The translations under genes were made by a program, and so were the position numbers. 64,000 nt of DNA, taken from the NCBI GenBank assembly GCA_000149265.1, contig CH003313.1, positions 2,660,145-2,724,144 on the forward strand, given 5' to 3'. Below the pieces are notes generated by a model. The model ran no database searches. It saw only the letters and a program-made list of their open reading frames with translations, and was not told the origin of the DNA. The first letter of the stretch is position 1. Every line of letters starts with the position of its first letter. Source of the stretch: Ciona savignyi. Taxonomy: Eukaryota > Chordata > Ascidiacea > Phlebobranchia > Cionidae. Below, in pieces: positions 34,101 to 46,860 of the stretch.

Positions 34101-36332
34101 CACAAGTCGAATCACTACAATATCGTAACACACATACCACATTTGGATTCTTCACACTCGGTCGAAGTGCTCGTGCCATGTCTCTGTAAGTCTTCATCGC
34201 CATGAGAATGCTCTCCGTGCCACCAGATGTCACACTTCCCACCACAGCAGCGTCACCATGCAACATACTTGCTGTCATTGAAACTACTTCATTCTCAAAT
34301 TTCCTGCAAATTCGGTGATTTTAGGGACAGAATAGGATAGGATAGGTGGATAGGATATTCATGTTGATCTTCAGTTGCCCATTCATGTGGAATGGGAAAA
34401 ACCAAGGAGGTTACCACACAGGCAATTCTCAGATCACCTCGCTTTCAATGCCGGGTTACCGGAGCTATTGCAGCGTGTTGTGTATGATCGAGACGTTCAT
34501 TTAATTTGGTAAAACCCATTAATCCACTGGGTTTAAGCAATGTCCGCTAAGTGGCTTTAAAGCTGCAACCCTTCGGCTTTAAGGCGATGCACTAACCCAC
34601 CAGACTTATCTGTCGGACAATAGTGAAAAAAGGAACCTAATAAACAAAATAATTATAATTTACAATCTTAGCTGAAAAGTTAAAAGAGTCCATAAGGATT
34701 ATGAACTTCAAAAAGTAATATTTTTCAAAAAGGTCTGACAAAAACCTGTTATTAAAGAGAATTTACCGTAAGGCTGGAAAAACCAATGGGTTCAATGCAT
34801 TATCATGCATGAAGGTCTCAAGGTAGGACTTCACAATGGAGACATGAGCCTCGTTCTCTAATTCCAATGACAAATCACTAAACATTTTAAAGGCTTCAAT
34901 CTGCAAATATTACAAAGTTTAACTTTTTCGAACCTGAAATAGGAATGACTAGTTTATGAACATAAACCAAGTAGTAGTTCAAAAAAATAGCTTAAAGGGT
35001 TAATTTGTCGTCAGCCAAAGGGTTAAAGGTTCGAAACTGATCGCAAACTAGGTTGTGTCCTTGGGTAATGTACTTATTAGGCATTGCTTAAACCCAATGG
35101 AATAATTGGGTTCTACCAAATTAAAGGAATGTCCTAATCATACACAGCACACTGCAATAGTTTTAGTAAAACAACTGTGGGCATAAGGTAATCTTACGAT
35201 TGCCCATTACGTTAACACCCCTAGTGTTTTCCCATTCACGGCGATAAACATGAATTTCTAACCCACCTATCCTATCCTAGTAAAAAAGTTATACTTTACA
35301 TAGGGAAAATAATTGGCCCTGTAACTACCACACTATGTAAGGCTTGTACCCACACCATAATTTTGATAGGAAGTTGCAATATAATTACAATTTTATAACT
35401 AATCATACTTGTAATTGAAACCTAGGGCCATGTGAGGTGTAAACATATGCAAATAAGCGACCCTCCTCAGAAAGATCTTTATTTCCATCTTTTAATTCAG
35501 TCAATTGTTGTTGCAACTCGTCTATGGAGACACCTGGAAATGTTAAATTTATTACCAGTAAGAATAGTTTTCTATATACATAACTGTGGTGTGAAAGTTG
35601 ACTATGAATAATTTTAAAATCATCTTTTACATTATATTACGTAACTACATAGAGATAGGATTAGGATATTCAAGTTCAACCACTTTGGAGGATTGACAAC
35701 CATGGTTATAGTGATAGGATATTCATGTTTATCCCCCTGAATGGGAAAGTTAAGAGGGTTAACACACAGGCAATCTTCAGATTACCTCGCGCCTACCGTC
35801 GGGTTGCCAGAGCTATTGCAATGTGTTGTGTATGATTGAGATGTTTCTTCAATTTGTTAGAATCCATTAATCCACTGGGTTCAGGCAATAATTGATAATC
35901 GTTTCATTACCTTGTGCATATAGTCACTGGTGCTTTTCTAGTGAGGTCCGAAAGATATTGATCACACTAATATAAACCATTAACACAACAATCTCGAAAG
36001 CAAGCGGCTGGTTTCAAACTTTAAGCTGGCGGTTTAACATGATAACAGTAACAACCATGATAGTTGTTACCTTTTTCTGGAATAGGGATAAGTTGTCCTT
36101 GCGTTTTTTTGTCCCCTGTGAAAGATTTCTCCATAAAACAAACAATTTCTTTCTTGGTGAATGACTTCACGACGGCTCCCATTCCAGGTAAAAGTAAAAT
36201 TGCATTCGCAATCGACTTAAACAATCCTGCTGCACCATTCTTCAAGAAGACATCAACAAAATGGACAACAACCAAGCTTGCAATTATGGTGGGAAACCAT
36301 GACAATGCGCAAACTGCAGCTGAAAATACCAT
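31143..36332 (-). CDS. SGPL1: Sphingosine-1-phosphate lyase, lacking a visible C-terminal exon
   Basis: Exons in reading order: 36332-36071, 35533-35409, 34900-34767, 34303-34138, 33892-33719, 33034-32937, 32554-32340, 31800-31679, 31245-31143. Phases agree throughout and give about 466 residues. This is an ER-membrane PLP enzyme that cleaves sphingosine-1-phosphate to hexadecenal and phosphoethanolamine. Evidence: an N-terminal hydrophobic segment ([12 protein letters not shown]), [69 protein letters not shown] with the PLP-binding Lys at about residue 347, and [12 protein letters not shown]. Exon 9 ends ...VVDAMEEKG at a good donor. The last ~100 residues of the family are not found downstream, and read-through reaches a stop after about 13 codons. 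The start is provisional: the frame stays open upstream of the ATG, after a possible acceptor TTTTTGCAAG, so another 5' exon may exist. The second exon's donor (CAA|GTATGA) was chosen because it restores the frame. Confidence 0.9.
31407..31628. mobile_element. hAT-like element with TGGGCAAACC ends, in SGPL1 intron 8
   Basis: Left ATATGGGCAAACCACAGCCC and right TGCCCACCCCTGGGCAAACC. The interior GACATGTTGCAAGA matches a related stretch at about 235-360, and one end matches about 24495-24590. Confidence 0.65.
31825..32045 (-). mobile_element. SINE-1, in SGPL1 intron 7
   Basis: GGAAAACCAAGGGGGTTAAA to CACTAGACTAATCAG, with GTGCCTTGCCCAATGAC and GCAGTTTCGAACCTGC between. Confidence 0.8.
33200..33362. 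mobile_element. SINE-1 chimera, in SGPL1 intron 5
   Basis: A reversed tail (GATGGGATATCATGTTTTCC ... CACACGG) is followed directly by a forward middle part (AATTAATGGTTTCTACTTAA ... CATACACAGCACACTG), so two half-elements face each other. Confidence 0.6.
34335..34622 (-). mobile_element. SINE-1, full length, in SGPL1 intron 3
   Basis: The tail repeats (GGATAGGATAGGTGGATAGG) show the pentameric TATCC-type end. The body runs to GGCGATGCACTAACCCACCA. Confidence 0.85.
35005..35278 (+). mobile_element. SINE-1, full length, in SGPL1 intron 2
   Basis: AAAGGGTTAATTTGTCGTC, B box AGGTTCGAAACTGATC, through to CTATCCTATCCTAG at the 3' tail. Confidence 0.85.
35712..35900 (-). mobile_element. SINE-1, in SGPL1 intron 1
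   Basis: GATAGGATATTCATGTTTAT through GCGCCTACCGTCGGGTTGCC to ATCCACTGGGTTCAGGCAAT; the head is lost. Confidence 0.75.
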
Positions 36333-38128
36333 ATCTATAAGAAATCCTATCCTTGCAAAAAAAAGTTTAATTTTGATTTTTTTTTTTTGACAATATAATT
36401 ACATATAGGTTAAAAGAACGCCTAATGAACAAGCCCAGGTGTACACTGGTACATGTTACGAGTCTTAACGACTACCAAGCAAAATTAAATAAGGTATGTT
36501 TACATGTAGTTAATAAGTTAATAGCAAATCCTACGTGGGTCAGTTAAACATAATATTTTCTTAAACTGGCTTCAACACGACAAACCATTTAATGAGGCTA
36601 AATAATAACACATTATAATGCCATTAAAATTATCAGAATATATAATTACTTTTACCAGTACCTTGAAATTGAAGTTGAGATGTAGGCCCGGTGTAATAAT
36701 TCACGTCGCTCTCTGTTGTGAATATTGGTTGAATACGTGTTTAGTTTAGGTTATTTTTTGTTTCCACGATGAAAACACGAGAGACCTTTGATAATAATTT
36801 GGAAAACGAAAAAAAACGGCAGTCGTTGTGTATGTGCATATAGAGCTAAGAAAGTAGTATATTTGCTTCGCAATTATGTTGCAAAATAGCTGATTCGTAT
36901 ATTTGGCGCCAACAAATCACACAACCAAATCACTTTGGTGCGACGGTTTGCTCGATTGGAAAGAGCGTCGGCGGTTCGTACTCTTTCTACCAAATATTTC
37001 TTTAACTATGTTGGACAAAATGGACTAAAAACTAGAAATCCACACATAATCACTCAAACATCCCAACATAGAAAGTCTAAGATTCTTCTAAAAGCGGAAT
37101 ATAAAATATTTAAATTAAAGTTTTTTAGCACCCCTACTTTTCTTTTACTTAATCTATAGGGGCAAGCGCATTTGGCCGCTCGTCGCTAAACCAAAAGGTC
37201 ACTTTAGGCTGTCCTTTCCAGTTTGTAAAGTCGGTGCTTGTCTGATTTCTGACTCCGATAACTTACAGCATATAATTCAGACAATAGACTATAGACGCAC
37301 GGTAATACTTTATTCTGTAAGCTACATTCTATTACTTAGAATGCAGCGCATAGTATCGTGATTGGTGGCAATATTTTTGTACGTTTACATACACGGCAAT
37401 ATATAGCAAAGTGGGGAGACATTTCGACGCCCATTTTAATTGGGATAATGACTGGCGTTTTAAGTACAAAAGGCGGTGTAGTTGTCGTAAATACGACGCA
37501 AATGACATGTTAGATATACGTCGTTCACATACGGTTCTACAAACAGTATACGTGATCATTATACATAAAAATTATATTAGTTCCCGAAAGCATCGATTCA
37601 CCACAGTTTTGTAAATAAATACCTTCGCATTAGACTTTTGTACTAAGCCTCAACATCACGTATTTTCTAACAAATCACCCACTTGGGTTTTAATGAACAT
37701 CCTTATTCTAATTCGCTTTGTTTAAATTCAACAAAATGGCAGAATAAAAGAAAACGGGATATTGTGAAGCAAGGCACATGCTCTTTTCTATAACAACAAC
37801 CGTACCAAGATTGGGGGGTTTCCCATTGTTACACAGCTAAACATACGTCTACGATTCAGACGACTATGAAAAGTTTAAACCAACAGTTGGCTAAATAGTT
37901 TTAGCATGGGGCGAAGCATTACACCCAATAAATTGCAGCTTACTACTGCAGTAGCGTGACGATAAAATAACCTGAATTCAAAATACGCTGCAATCTCTGG
38001 TAACAGGACAGTGGGTGCGAGCTAAACTGACGATTGCGCGTGTAATAACGACCGTTGCTTTTTTCCATTGAGATGAATAAAAATGAACATCATATCATAC
38101 ACCACGCAAGTCGCTATCACCAAGGTAG

Positions 38129-38305
38129 CGTTGTTAAAAATTGAGAATGCTTTTCAAGTAACCTAACGATCACCGCGTATTATCGTTCGCTAAATACGTC
38201 AATAACTAAATAATTGCTCGCTTTGTTAAAATTGAAATCGCTTTTCCAGACACCTAGTAAACATTGCGTATTCCCTTTCGTGTAATACGCCGACTACTAA
38301 ATAAT
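38129..38305. repeat. Imperfect tandem duplication, ~90 bp
   Basis: Both copies contain TTGTTAAAA.TTGA.A..GCTTTTC and AATACG.C.A.TA.CTAAATAAT. It lies in the presumed SGPL1/dynein control region. Confidence 0.65.
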
Positions 38306-39074
38306 ATAAAAAAACTAAGATGCGGTTGATCACCAAAATGTTATGTTTGTACACAAAAAACTTTAGTTACGCAAAAGTGAAACCCTATAGACACTCTATA
38401 CAGAGTCTATGGTGTATAGGTAGTATATATGGTGTATAGAGAGTCTGTTGTGAAACAATAGGTTTTAATTGTCGCAGCAGTAAGAAATGTTGTTTTAGAG
38501 CGCGAGCATCGGCAAATATGTTTGTGTCAACACTTAATAAGCCACGGCCTTTGCTATTTTGAAGTATTTCCAAGCACTTGACAGCGAAATAGTCTCTCGG
38601 GTTTAAAGTGCGGAGTTTTTCGAGCTCAATATATACACAAGAGTTAGGTCAAGAGAACCTCTGAAAGGCAGCCAGTGCAAATAACGAAATAGCTTTACCG
38701 TGTTAAAGTTTCTATGGTAGTTATGTTTACCCGCAGTGGACCAAAATAAAACATAAAGATACTGTATGCTTAGTGTGGAAATCAAAGTTAAAGCATTCAG
38801 TGAATTGTAGCTGTTCATGGATAGAACACGAAGTTGCGTAAATCGTGCGGTTCGCTGGTTCCTTAGCGACCACCGCCGCCACTATAGCTACGTTGGAAAG
38901 AAGATATGGCTTTCATTTGTTTCTGCTTTTGTAAAAGCGACTGGTATTGTATTGAATGAGACCAACAGTGCAGGAAATTCGCGCATCACAATTGAAATGT
39001 GGAATACACGTTCGGACAAAGCGAGAAATAAACAAAGAAGATGCGTTCTACCGTCTTTGATTCCAACTTGAATA

Positions 39075-39295
39075 TATTTTTACAAGAACAAATAGATTTT
39101 CCCACCCAGTCAGCGGTTGATATATAAGCAGTATTAGGAAAGTAAGACCGTTTTAATGTCGAAGAGAAAAATTGTAAAGGAGAATAAAATTTACAAGAAC
39201 AAATGGATTTCTTACCCAGTCAGCCGTTGAATGCGAAACAGTAAAGGAAGGTTTTGCCGCTTTTAATGTCGAAGTGGAAAATTCTAAAATAGGAT
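39075..39295. repeat. Imperfect tandem duplication, ~110 bp, upstream of dynein
   Basis: Both halves carry TTTACAAGAACAAAT, ACCCAGTCAGC.GTTGA and TTTTAATGTCGAAG. It ends about 140 bases before the dynein start codon. Confidence 0.8.
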
Positions 39296-39432
39296 TAGTT
39301 CATCTCCCACAGGGACATTGCGTTTTTCCAACATACTGTTAAAATGTGCTTGTCGATGTTCATTGTATGTAAGCTACCTGTTTTCCTGTTTCTAGAGGAG
39401 TCCTAGTTAGGGCCTGTGCGTTAAATAAGACC

Positions 39433-42400
39433 ATGGGTGACACGGATAAGCGGTACGTGTTTCTCGGGGACTATGTTCTCAAAACCATGAAGTTTAAGCC
39501 GGATAAGTGGCAGAAATGCATAGGAGTCGAAGAAAACAAGATTTTCATCCAAGAATTCTTCGACAAGGCCGACAATGTTTTCCTTATAATATCCGCAAAC
39601 GCGGCCGGAATTTTGACGCCGACAGACAATTTTATTCCAGCGGGTAAAACGAAAGCCGTGTACTTCATAAAAAGAGCGAAGGAGACAATAGGAACGGAGT
39701 CGATACAAAACCAACTTTTATTCGGCGATCTTTCGTATGCTCCACTGGACCAGATGTCTTCACTTGTTGACGACGTAAGTTATATATTTGGAAGCATTCT
39801 TTAATTCCACCATGTGAGCATGGGACCTGTCGACCAGTGTGGATTGTGCTGTGCCCAGTGGCATCGACCATCTGGGTCATACGAGTATACTTTGAAATAT
39901 ACGATCTATTACGACCTGTATATCGCATAGGCCGATGCCTACATACCAAATCATAGACAGTTAACGTCACCATTGAATTTGATTGGCGATTTTAATCTTA
40001 AGTATAACTTGTACCAATAGATATCTGCTAAAAATAGTGTTCAGAAGTGGTCCACTTTAAAAAAATGCCCTAAAAATGGTCCTTTAGTAAAAATTGCCAA
40101 ATTTTGCCACGTCAATCACAATTTATCAGTTTCGACAAATATTGCTGTTTAAAGTTTAACTGCACGGGCGCGGCTTTCAGTCAATTATTCACATTCGCTC
40201 TTTCGCGTGATTAAACAAGAGATTGCGATAAAACGATTTACTCAGCGGGGATTTAGAATGGTTTACTTTGTCGCCTTTGAGTTTGAAGAGAGAAATAAAG
40301 AAGTTTGTATGCGAAGTGACTACTTACGTTTTCTGTTTACTTTTCTCGTTCGGGTTAATATCAAATCGAAAGTAACAATTTAAATCGCCCGAAAAAAAAA
40401 CAGAACATATAAAAATGTCAATATTGTAATCAATTCAATACGTTGGTATAAAAAATCAGTTCAAGTTGAATCATCCTTAACTGTAACGTCAACAGACCGT
40501 TGGTAAAAGAATCGAAATAGCTATCTTAAGTATACAATGCTGTTCTCTTTGTTTGACGAACAGCTTGTGTTGGTTACAATTTATCTTCATTTGACTAGGA
40601 TATGATAATATATTCAAGTTTATCCCCGTGAATCGGAAAACCAAAAGGCGTTAATACACGAACAATCGTTCGGTCACTAGGTTTGGCGGCCGCGTCCGCT
40701 ATATATTTATTAATTTATATCCTTTTTAATGACGTGTTTCAACGACTGTTCGTTTCCTCGTCTTTTCCCGTTTATGTGTCGTGATTATATTCGTTTGCTT
40801 TTTTAAAAACTGGGGGGGGGGAATAAACAAACTAAAACTAAAAAGGTCACCGCTCCCATGGTCGCCCATTTTATAAATAGCGTTATAAATTGACAACCGA
40901 AAGACTTCCTATTCGAAACAGTCATTTTGAGCTTCTACCCCGTATATAGGCAAGGAAGTTAATCAAGAGTAGCCCCAAATGGAACAGGTTAAAAAAATAA
41001 CATCACTCAACTAACTATAATATACGAGTAGAGTCATTTAAATTTTGCCTCCCACGGGGATATTAAGGACTTGCGTATACATATAACCAATAGGCTATAA
41101 ATTTATATAGTGGATTTCATACGGTATACTAAAGTATATTTAAATATATGTTTGTTTTTTCTGTACGTCATCTAATTTTTCGGTTAGTCTGATACCATTT
41201 TTAGTTGGACAATAATAATGTACTTATAACAACATGTGTGGAGATTACATAAGCCTTGACACTTACTCGATATCCATTATGCCGTAAGCAACTTAATTAA
41301 TCACATCATTTGATTGACAGGTCCTGGTACCGCTGCTCGGCAATGGTCGAAACCAGGACACTTGGCCACACGTGGTATCTGGTGATGTTCTGCATCATGT
41401 TCACAAACTCAAAAGCAACGTTTTCGTGGTGACAGGCCAAGTAAGTACTATTGTTTGTATAATTGATTGGTTATAAAGATTTATTAAAAACCATCCATGC
41501 CGGCCACACTTGTCTGATTGTTTTGTGATTTTAAAGCTCTTTTTTTTACCGGGCTTAGTTTCGAATCCAAGATGGGCTTGTTGTTAAGACCGTTTTTTTG
41601 TATGTAAGTCTGTTGTAAATTTTTCGGTCGTGTTAACCATTCGGCCACACGACCTTTCAATATTAAAACTCTAAACAATAGCAATAGTATATATAATATA
41701 ATTCTCGTATAATATAAATCCAATCAAGCGTATCGGACCGTGTCAGTAGGGAATTCCCCCTGCTTGACTCTGGGGAATTCCCTTCCACCAATACCAGTTA
41801 AACCTTACTTGGTTTATCAGTGCATCTTTAAGTTATTGTTTTTATTTTATATTGTTTACTTTGTTTGTGTTGTGGTTGTATATATGGCGTCAATATTTAT
41901 ATTTTTGTAGTTAGGAATAAAGCAGAACGTTATGGCCGAATGGTTAACGCAACCGATGCATATACTGTCTCCTATACTAAAACGGTCCTAGTGACTAGCC
42001 CATCATGGGTTCGAAACTTGGCTCGGTAAAAAAAGAAATAATTCAGACTGATATTTGTACAAAAGGTCAAAGGAAAGACGTTACTTCCCTTGCCACCCGG
42101 TACAGAGAAAATACCAGAACAAGAAGAACAAGCAGAGGAACCAAAGTGAGTTTTGACCTTGTCCGTCTCAATCAGGGTGGGGCACACTCTTTTGAGTTTT
42201 ATGGATGCTCTGCTAGCAAAAAAAACATTTCAATTTTTGCCATAAAATATTGCCACAGAATTAACTGTTACACCACAGTGGAAAAATGACATGATTTGCA
42301 TCATATTGTCAACTTTGGCATTTTGAATATGAACCTGATTGCTGTGAATTACAATAAATAGTAGTTTAAGTAACTTCCTGGCATAAGGTAATGTCGGAAA

Positions 42401-45400
42401 ACTATTTTTTACAATCATTTTAAATATTGAGGACAGGGCTCGGCAACCTTTTGAACCATTTTAACCGATATTCCACAAATGAAATTTTCCGACATCACTT
42501 TATCGATATTCCACAAATTGAGTAATACCATTCTATACAGTTACCAGGACAGATTCTTTCCATGGAATTAAGATTAATATGTTAGTGTTTGATATGTAAC
42601 AAATCATATATAACTCAATATTGCAGAGATAATTTAAATAAGCGCTATATGTTAGTATTAGCTATGCTAAACATCCTATCACTATATATTCCAGAGAGAA
42701 TTTGATTGACAGCCAGATCCTCCACACACTTGAGTCGGTTGTCATCGAATGGAGCCATCAAGTCCGGGATGTATTGAAGAGAGACTCCTCTGAAATCCTC
42801 CTCCAAGGATTAAATCCTCTTCCTTCCACTGAGACCACATTCTGGGCGGATCGATATGAAAATCTTCAATGCATTTTTGACCAGGTAACTGCAGCTGAAT
42901 GGTTGTGGGAGTTTTTCAGCAACAATCATCAGAACACCACATGCTCACAGTCCGTTCGGAGCTAAATAATTTGCATAACCAAAACACTTCTACCAAGTTG
43001 AAAAGATTTAAACTGCAAATTTGATGCAGAGTCCAATTTTAATGTATTATAGCTGACATGTTGTTGAATACTTTTTTATGTTGGTGGTTTCATACCCTCA
43101 TCCTCACCTACAGCCACACCCACACCCTCACTCTTACCCATACCTTCACTAACACCCACACCCTTTTCCATATGAATGCATACCCACACTCTACTTCACA
43201 CCCTCACTCATAACCCACACCCTCACCCATAACATTTCCCATACCCTCAATAACAATATTCTTTGATCCATTCCCAGCTGCAAACACACAAGGTAAAAGC
43301 CATGGCTGAAGTTCTACGTCGAGTGCAAAGTAGCTACTACCCTGCCTTTCAACAAATGTTCAAAGATGTGGTGGCAGGTAATATGGGATGTTTACTATAG
43401 CATAGTGGTCCCTAAACTTTTTACCGCTTTGGACCGGTAAAGATTTGATAATTTTACTGTGGCCAGATAAAAGGGATGTTGATTATTTGCACAAAAAGCC
43501 TTTCAGAAAAACGAGGTAACAAGCGACTTTGTAAAGTCACAAGTAGGCTTGTTACATAATTAAAAAAAGAACTTCTAGTAATTTTCAAAACAATTGAATG
43601 TAAGAAAACTGTGCAACACAACAAAACGAAAAAAATAGAAGTTAAATGTGCGGCTGGTGCGTGTGGCTGGTGCGGCCCGGAACTAACTGATCCGCGAAAT
43701 GGTGGTGGGGTACCACTGCCATAGTTTATCTAGGTTTAATTGTGTAGAACAGTGATTGGAATACTGAGGATTTGAATGACACTGCTATTGTACTACTGGA
43801 TTGTAGTTGACTTTAAAAACGCAATTCGCAGATACTAACTTGAACAAAATTTGAATTCTCCTGCTAAGTTATTCTAAGTTCTTACTTTATCTATACAATT
43901 TTAGTTGATATAATATACCCATTTGCAGTTGGTAAGGAAAACAAAAGGAAATTTAAATTCTTTTACTAAGTTTTAATTTTATTTGAATATTTTTATTAAT
44001 ACAGGCTTGGCTGAAGCTAAAGACATCCACGTCCACTTGAAGCCATTGAAATGGTTGCTTGAAGATATGGAAGAGAAGGAATTCAATGAACTCACCTCTT
44101 ACATCAAGCCACTCTTCTTGCTTATCTGCAAAACATGGGCGAGTAGCAAGTTCTACAGCAGTCCGACAAGACTTATCGTGCTGCTGCAGGAAATCTGCAA
44201 CCTGATGATTAACCAGGTAAATCCTACAAGGTGGTTGATACCGGTCAGTCTATAGGTTTAACCACCACACAGTATACTCTGCTGCGTGGTGGTGTGTTAT
44301 AAGATAGAATAAATTATTTTCATTTTGTCATTTTTATTAAAACAAAATCTCGATATTTTATGACAGTGTCGAGCTTATCTCAACCCGGAGGAATTGTTCA
44401 AGCAAGAGGTTGACCAGGGAATTGAAAGTGTACAGGTTGCGCTTAAAATACTCAAGCAATTCAGGTAAAATGTGCAATGTGTTTGAGGGTGTGTTGGTTT
44501 GGGTGTGTATGTGCAGTAGATTATCTTAATTTTGTATTTTTCCATTTTGGTCAATATGTAGTTTTTCTGCTAGCCATTGCTTCTACCCAATGAAATTTAG
44601 TAAGCCATCTGCAAAAATTTAAGTAATAAGCCTCTGTGCAGACAAAAATAGCTTAGTTGATATAACATAAAAATAATCCACAGAGCTTCCTACCAGTCGC
44701 ACAAGGATAACTTGTCGAGTTACTTTGAAGGAAAGGACAGACAAGTGGTCTTGTGGGATTTCGATAACAGCCTCGTTTTTGCCCGATATGACTGCTTCAT
44801 TGAAAGATTGGAGGACATTACGGTTTGTATGGATATGATGCTATATCCTATTGCTATTTTGGGGGTGGTAAATTTGTATGACTGATTAGTTTGGTGGATT
44901 AGCCTTTCAACCTAAGGGTGGTAGATTCAAAACTGGTCGCTAGCTAGTGGGCTGTGTATTTGGGTAAGGCACTTTACGAACATTGCGTGAACCCAGTGGA
45001 TTAATGGGTTCTACTAAATTGAAGGAATTTTTAAATCATACACAACACACTGAAGTTTAAATCATGGACAACACACAAAGCTTCTAACTGTGTATTTTAT
45101 TTTATTCCTAATGGGTAAAAATGACATGTAAATACCGACTGTAGTTTTGTGGTTTTTCCATCACAGACCCTGTTTACTGACGCAAGGGACATGTTGAAAC
45201 TTGAGAAGATTGAATTTGGTGGCGTTAAGGGCTCAGCGCTTAGCGGACAGGTCGAAGCCATGTTTGAAGAGTTCAACAATTTGTTCAAAGTTTTTGGAGA
45301 TCTTCGTTACGATGGACTGGACCCATCAGATAGTGTAAGTGCAGAGGTTTTTAAATATTTGAGTTCACATGAAAATCAGGCAAGTCCAACCAATTAGTCT

Positions 45401-46860
45401 GGTGGGTTAGTGCGATGCCTTTCAACCGAAGGGTTGCATGTTCGAAACTGCTTGCTAGCGAGTCAATTGTGTCCTTGGGCAAGGCACTCATAGACATTGC
45501 CTAAACCTAGTGAAATGATGGGTTCTACTAAATTTAACATGTGAATCATACACAACAAACTGCAATAGTTCCGGTAACCAGACGGTGGGCTCGAGGTGAT
45601 CTGACGATTGCCCGTGTGTTAAACCCCTTGGTTTTCCCATTCATAGGGATAAACATGAATATCATATCCTACCTTCAAGCACACACCGGAATCAAGTAGC
45701 TTATGTAATCTTATTAACATTTCAATCCTTCCTTTTTCCAGTCCTTCATCCAAGATTTTGAGAATTTCCAGCTAAAGATCAGGGACATGGACCGTCGGCT
45801 GGGGTCAGTGGTTTCACAAGCATTTGATGATTGTCCTCTGACGGAATCAGCGTTCAAACTCATTGCCATGTTCGGATCTCTGTTGGAAAGGTGAAATGGT
45901 TTATATTGCTCAGTTAGTGCAGGGGTCGGCCACCTGCAGCTCTTTTATTCTTCTGATACTGCTCTTTTACATTTTACTGCTACTGTAACGAGCACGGAGC
46001 ACTTAATAGTTTAATACCCATGCATAAGTGAAACAAACACAAGAACACTCACATTTATTATTTAAGATGTAGTAAAAAAAACGTTTTTAATTGCCAAAAA
46101 TAGGTTACTTTTACCTATAAAAATAAGCCAAAAATACAAAAATAGGTTTTTAATGGCCAAACATAGGTTACTTTTACTTATATTTGATTTTTTTCTGAAT
46201 AAAATGTAATTTTTCAGACCCATTATCAAGCAGGACATGTGGCCAAAATATCCAATTCTTCTCTCAATATTCCATACTGAACTGGATGAAGCGAAAGTGA
46301 TTTTCGACCGTCAGATGGCAGCTGGGAAGGCTAATGATGGTAGAGTTAAAAGTTAAAGTTTAGATTATGGTTATAGCTGGATGGGTGGGGAACGGAATTA
46401 TTACGAAATACTGCTTTTATTCTGTCGAGAAATTTGGATAGGATAGCATATTCATTTTATTCCCTTGAATGGAAAAACCAAGGAGGTTAACACACAGGCA
46501 ATCGTCAGATTACCTTGTGCCCACCGTTGGGTTACCTAAGCTATTGCAGTGTGTTGTGTATGATTCACATGTTCCTCTAATTTAGTGGAACCCATTAAAC
46601 CACTGGGTTCAGGAAATGTCCTTTAATACTGACATAGAAATAATACATTACAAAGGCTCAACTGTCGTAAATGCAATAGAGTCATAAATTTTTAAATTCG
46701 CAGAATTATTTTATTCTGATTCTTTAAATACAAAATGTATCTCAGGCTACTACCCAGTGAACAAGAACATGTCCTTGGTGTCTGGAGCTATGAAATGGGC
46801 GAAGGAGTTAAAAGCCAGAATCCAAAATCCCTACTCAAATTTCCGCTTGATAAGCCATCC
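39433..46860 (+). CDS. DNAH9/DNAH17-like: Dynein heavy chain exons 1-12 (N-terminal tail)
   Basis: Exons: 39433-39774, 41321-41440, 42066-42145, 42695-42884, 43278-43377, 44005-44216, 44367-44464, 44684-44822, 45167-45334, 45742-45890, 46218-46339, 46746-46860. They encode the tail (DHC_N1) used for heavy-chain association and intermediate/light-chain binding. Typical segments are [15 protein letters not shown] (exon 3), YYPAFQQM (exon 5), [13 protein letters not shown] (exon 6), [15 protein letters not shown] (exon 8), [16 protein letters not shown] (exon 10) and [11 protein letters not shown] (exon 12). Exon 3 carries a short acidic [10 protein letters not shown] insert before its phase-2 donor. 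Confidence 0.93.

Larger units (their letters stand above)
36333..39432. other. Intergenic region between divergent SGPL1 and dynein genes
   Basis: Both promoters should lie here. I see no supported gene; the open frames 37411-37614 and 38817-39071 have no recognised motif. It contains a SINE-1 tail at about 37985-38102, two ~90-bp tandem duplications (about 38129-38305 and 39075-39295) and a small palindromic cluster near 38390-38450 (GTGTATAG repeats). A strong acceptor-like CTGTTTTCCTGTTTCTAG ends at 39395, 37 bases before the dynein ATG. It could be the acceptor of a 5' UTR intron or a spliced-leader trans-splice site, both known in Ciona. Confidence 0.55.

Noticed and set aside
38817-39071. 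84-codon plus-strand frame upstream of dynein
   Set aside because: The composition looks random, there is no recognised family, and it lies in the probable promoter region.
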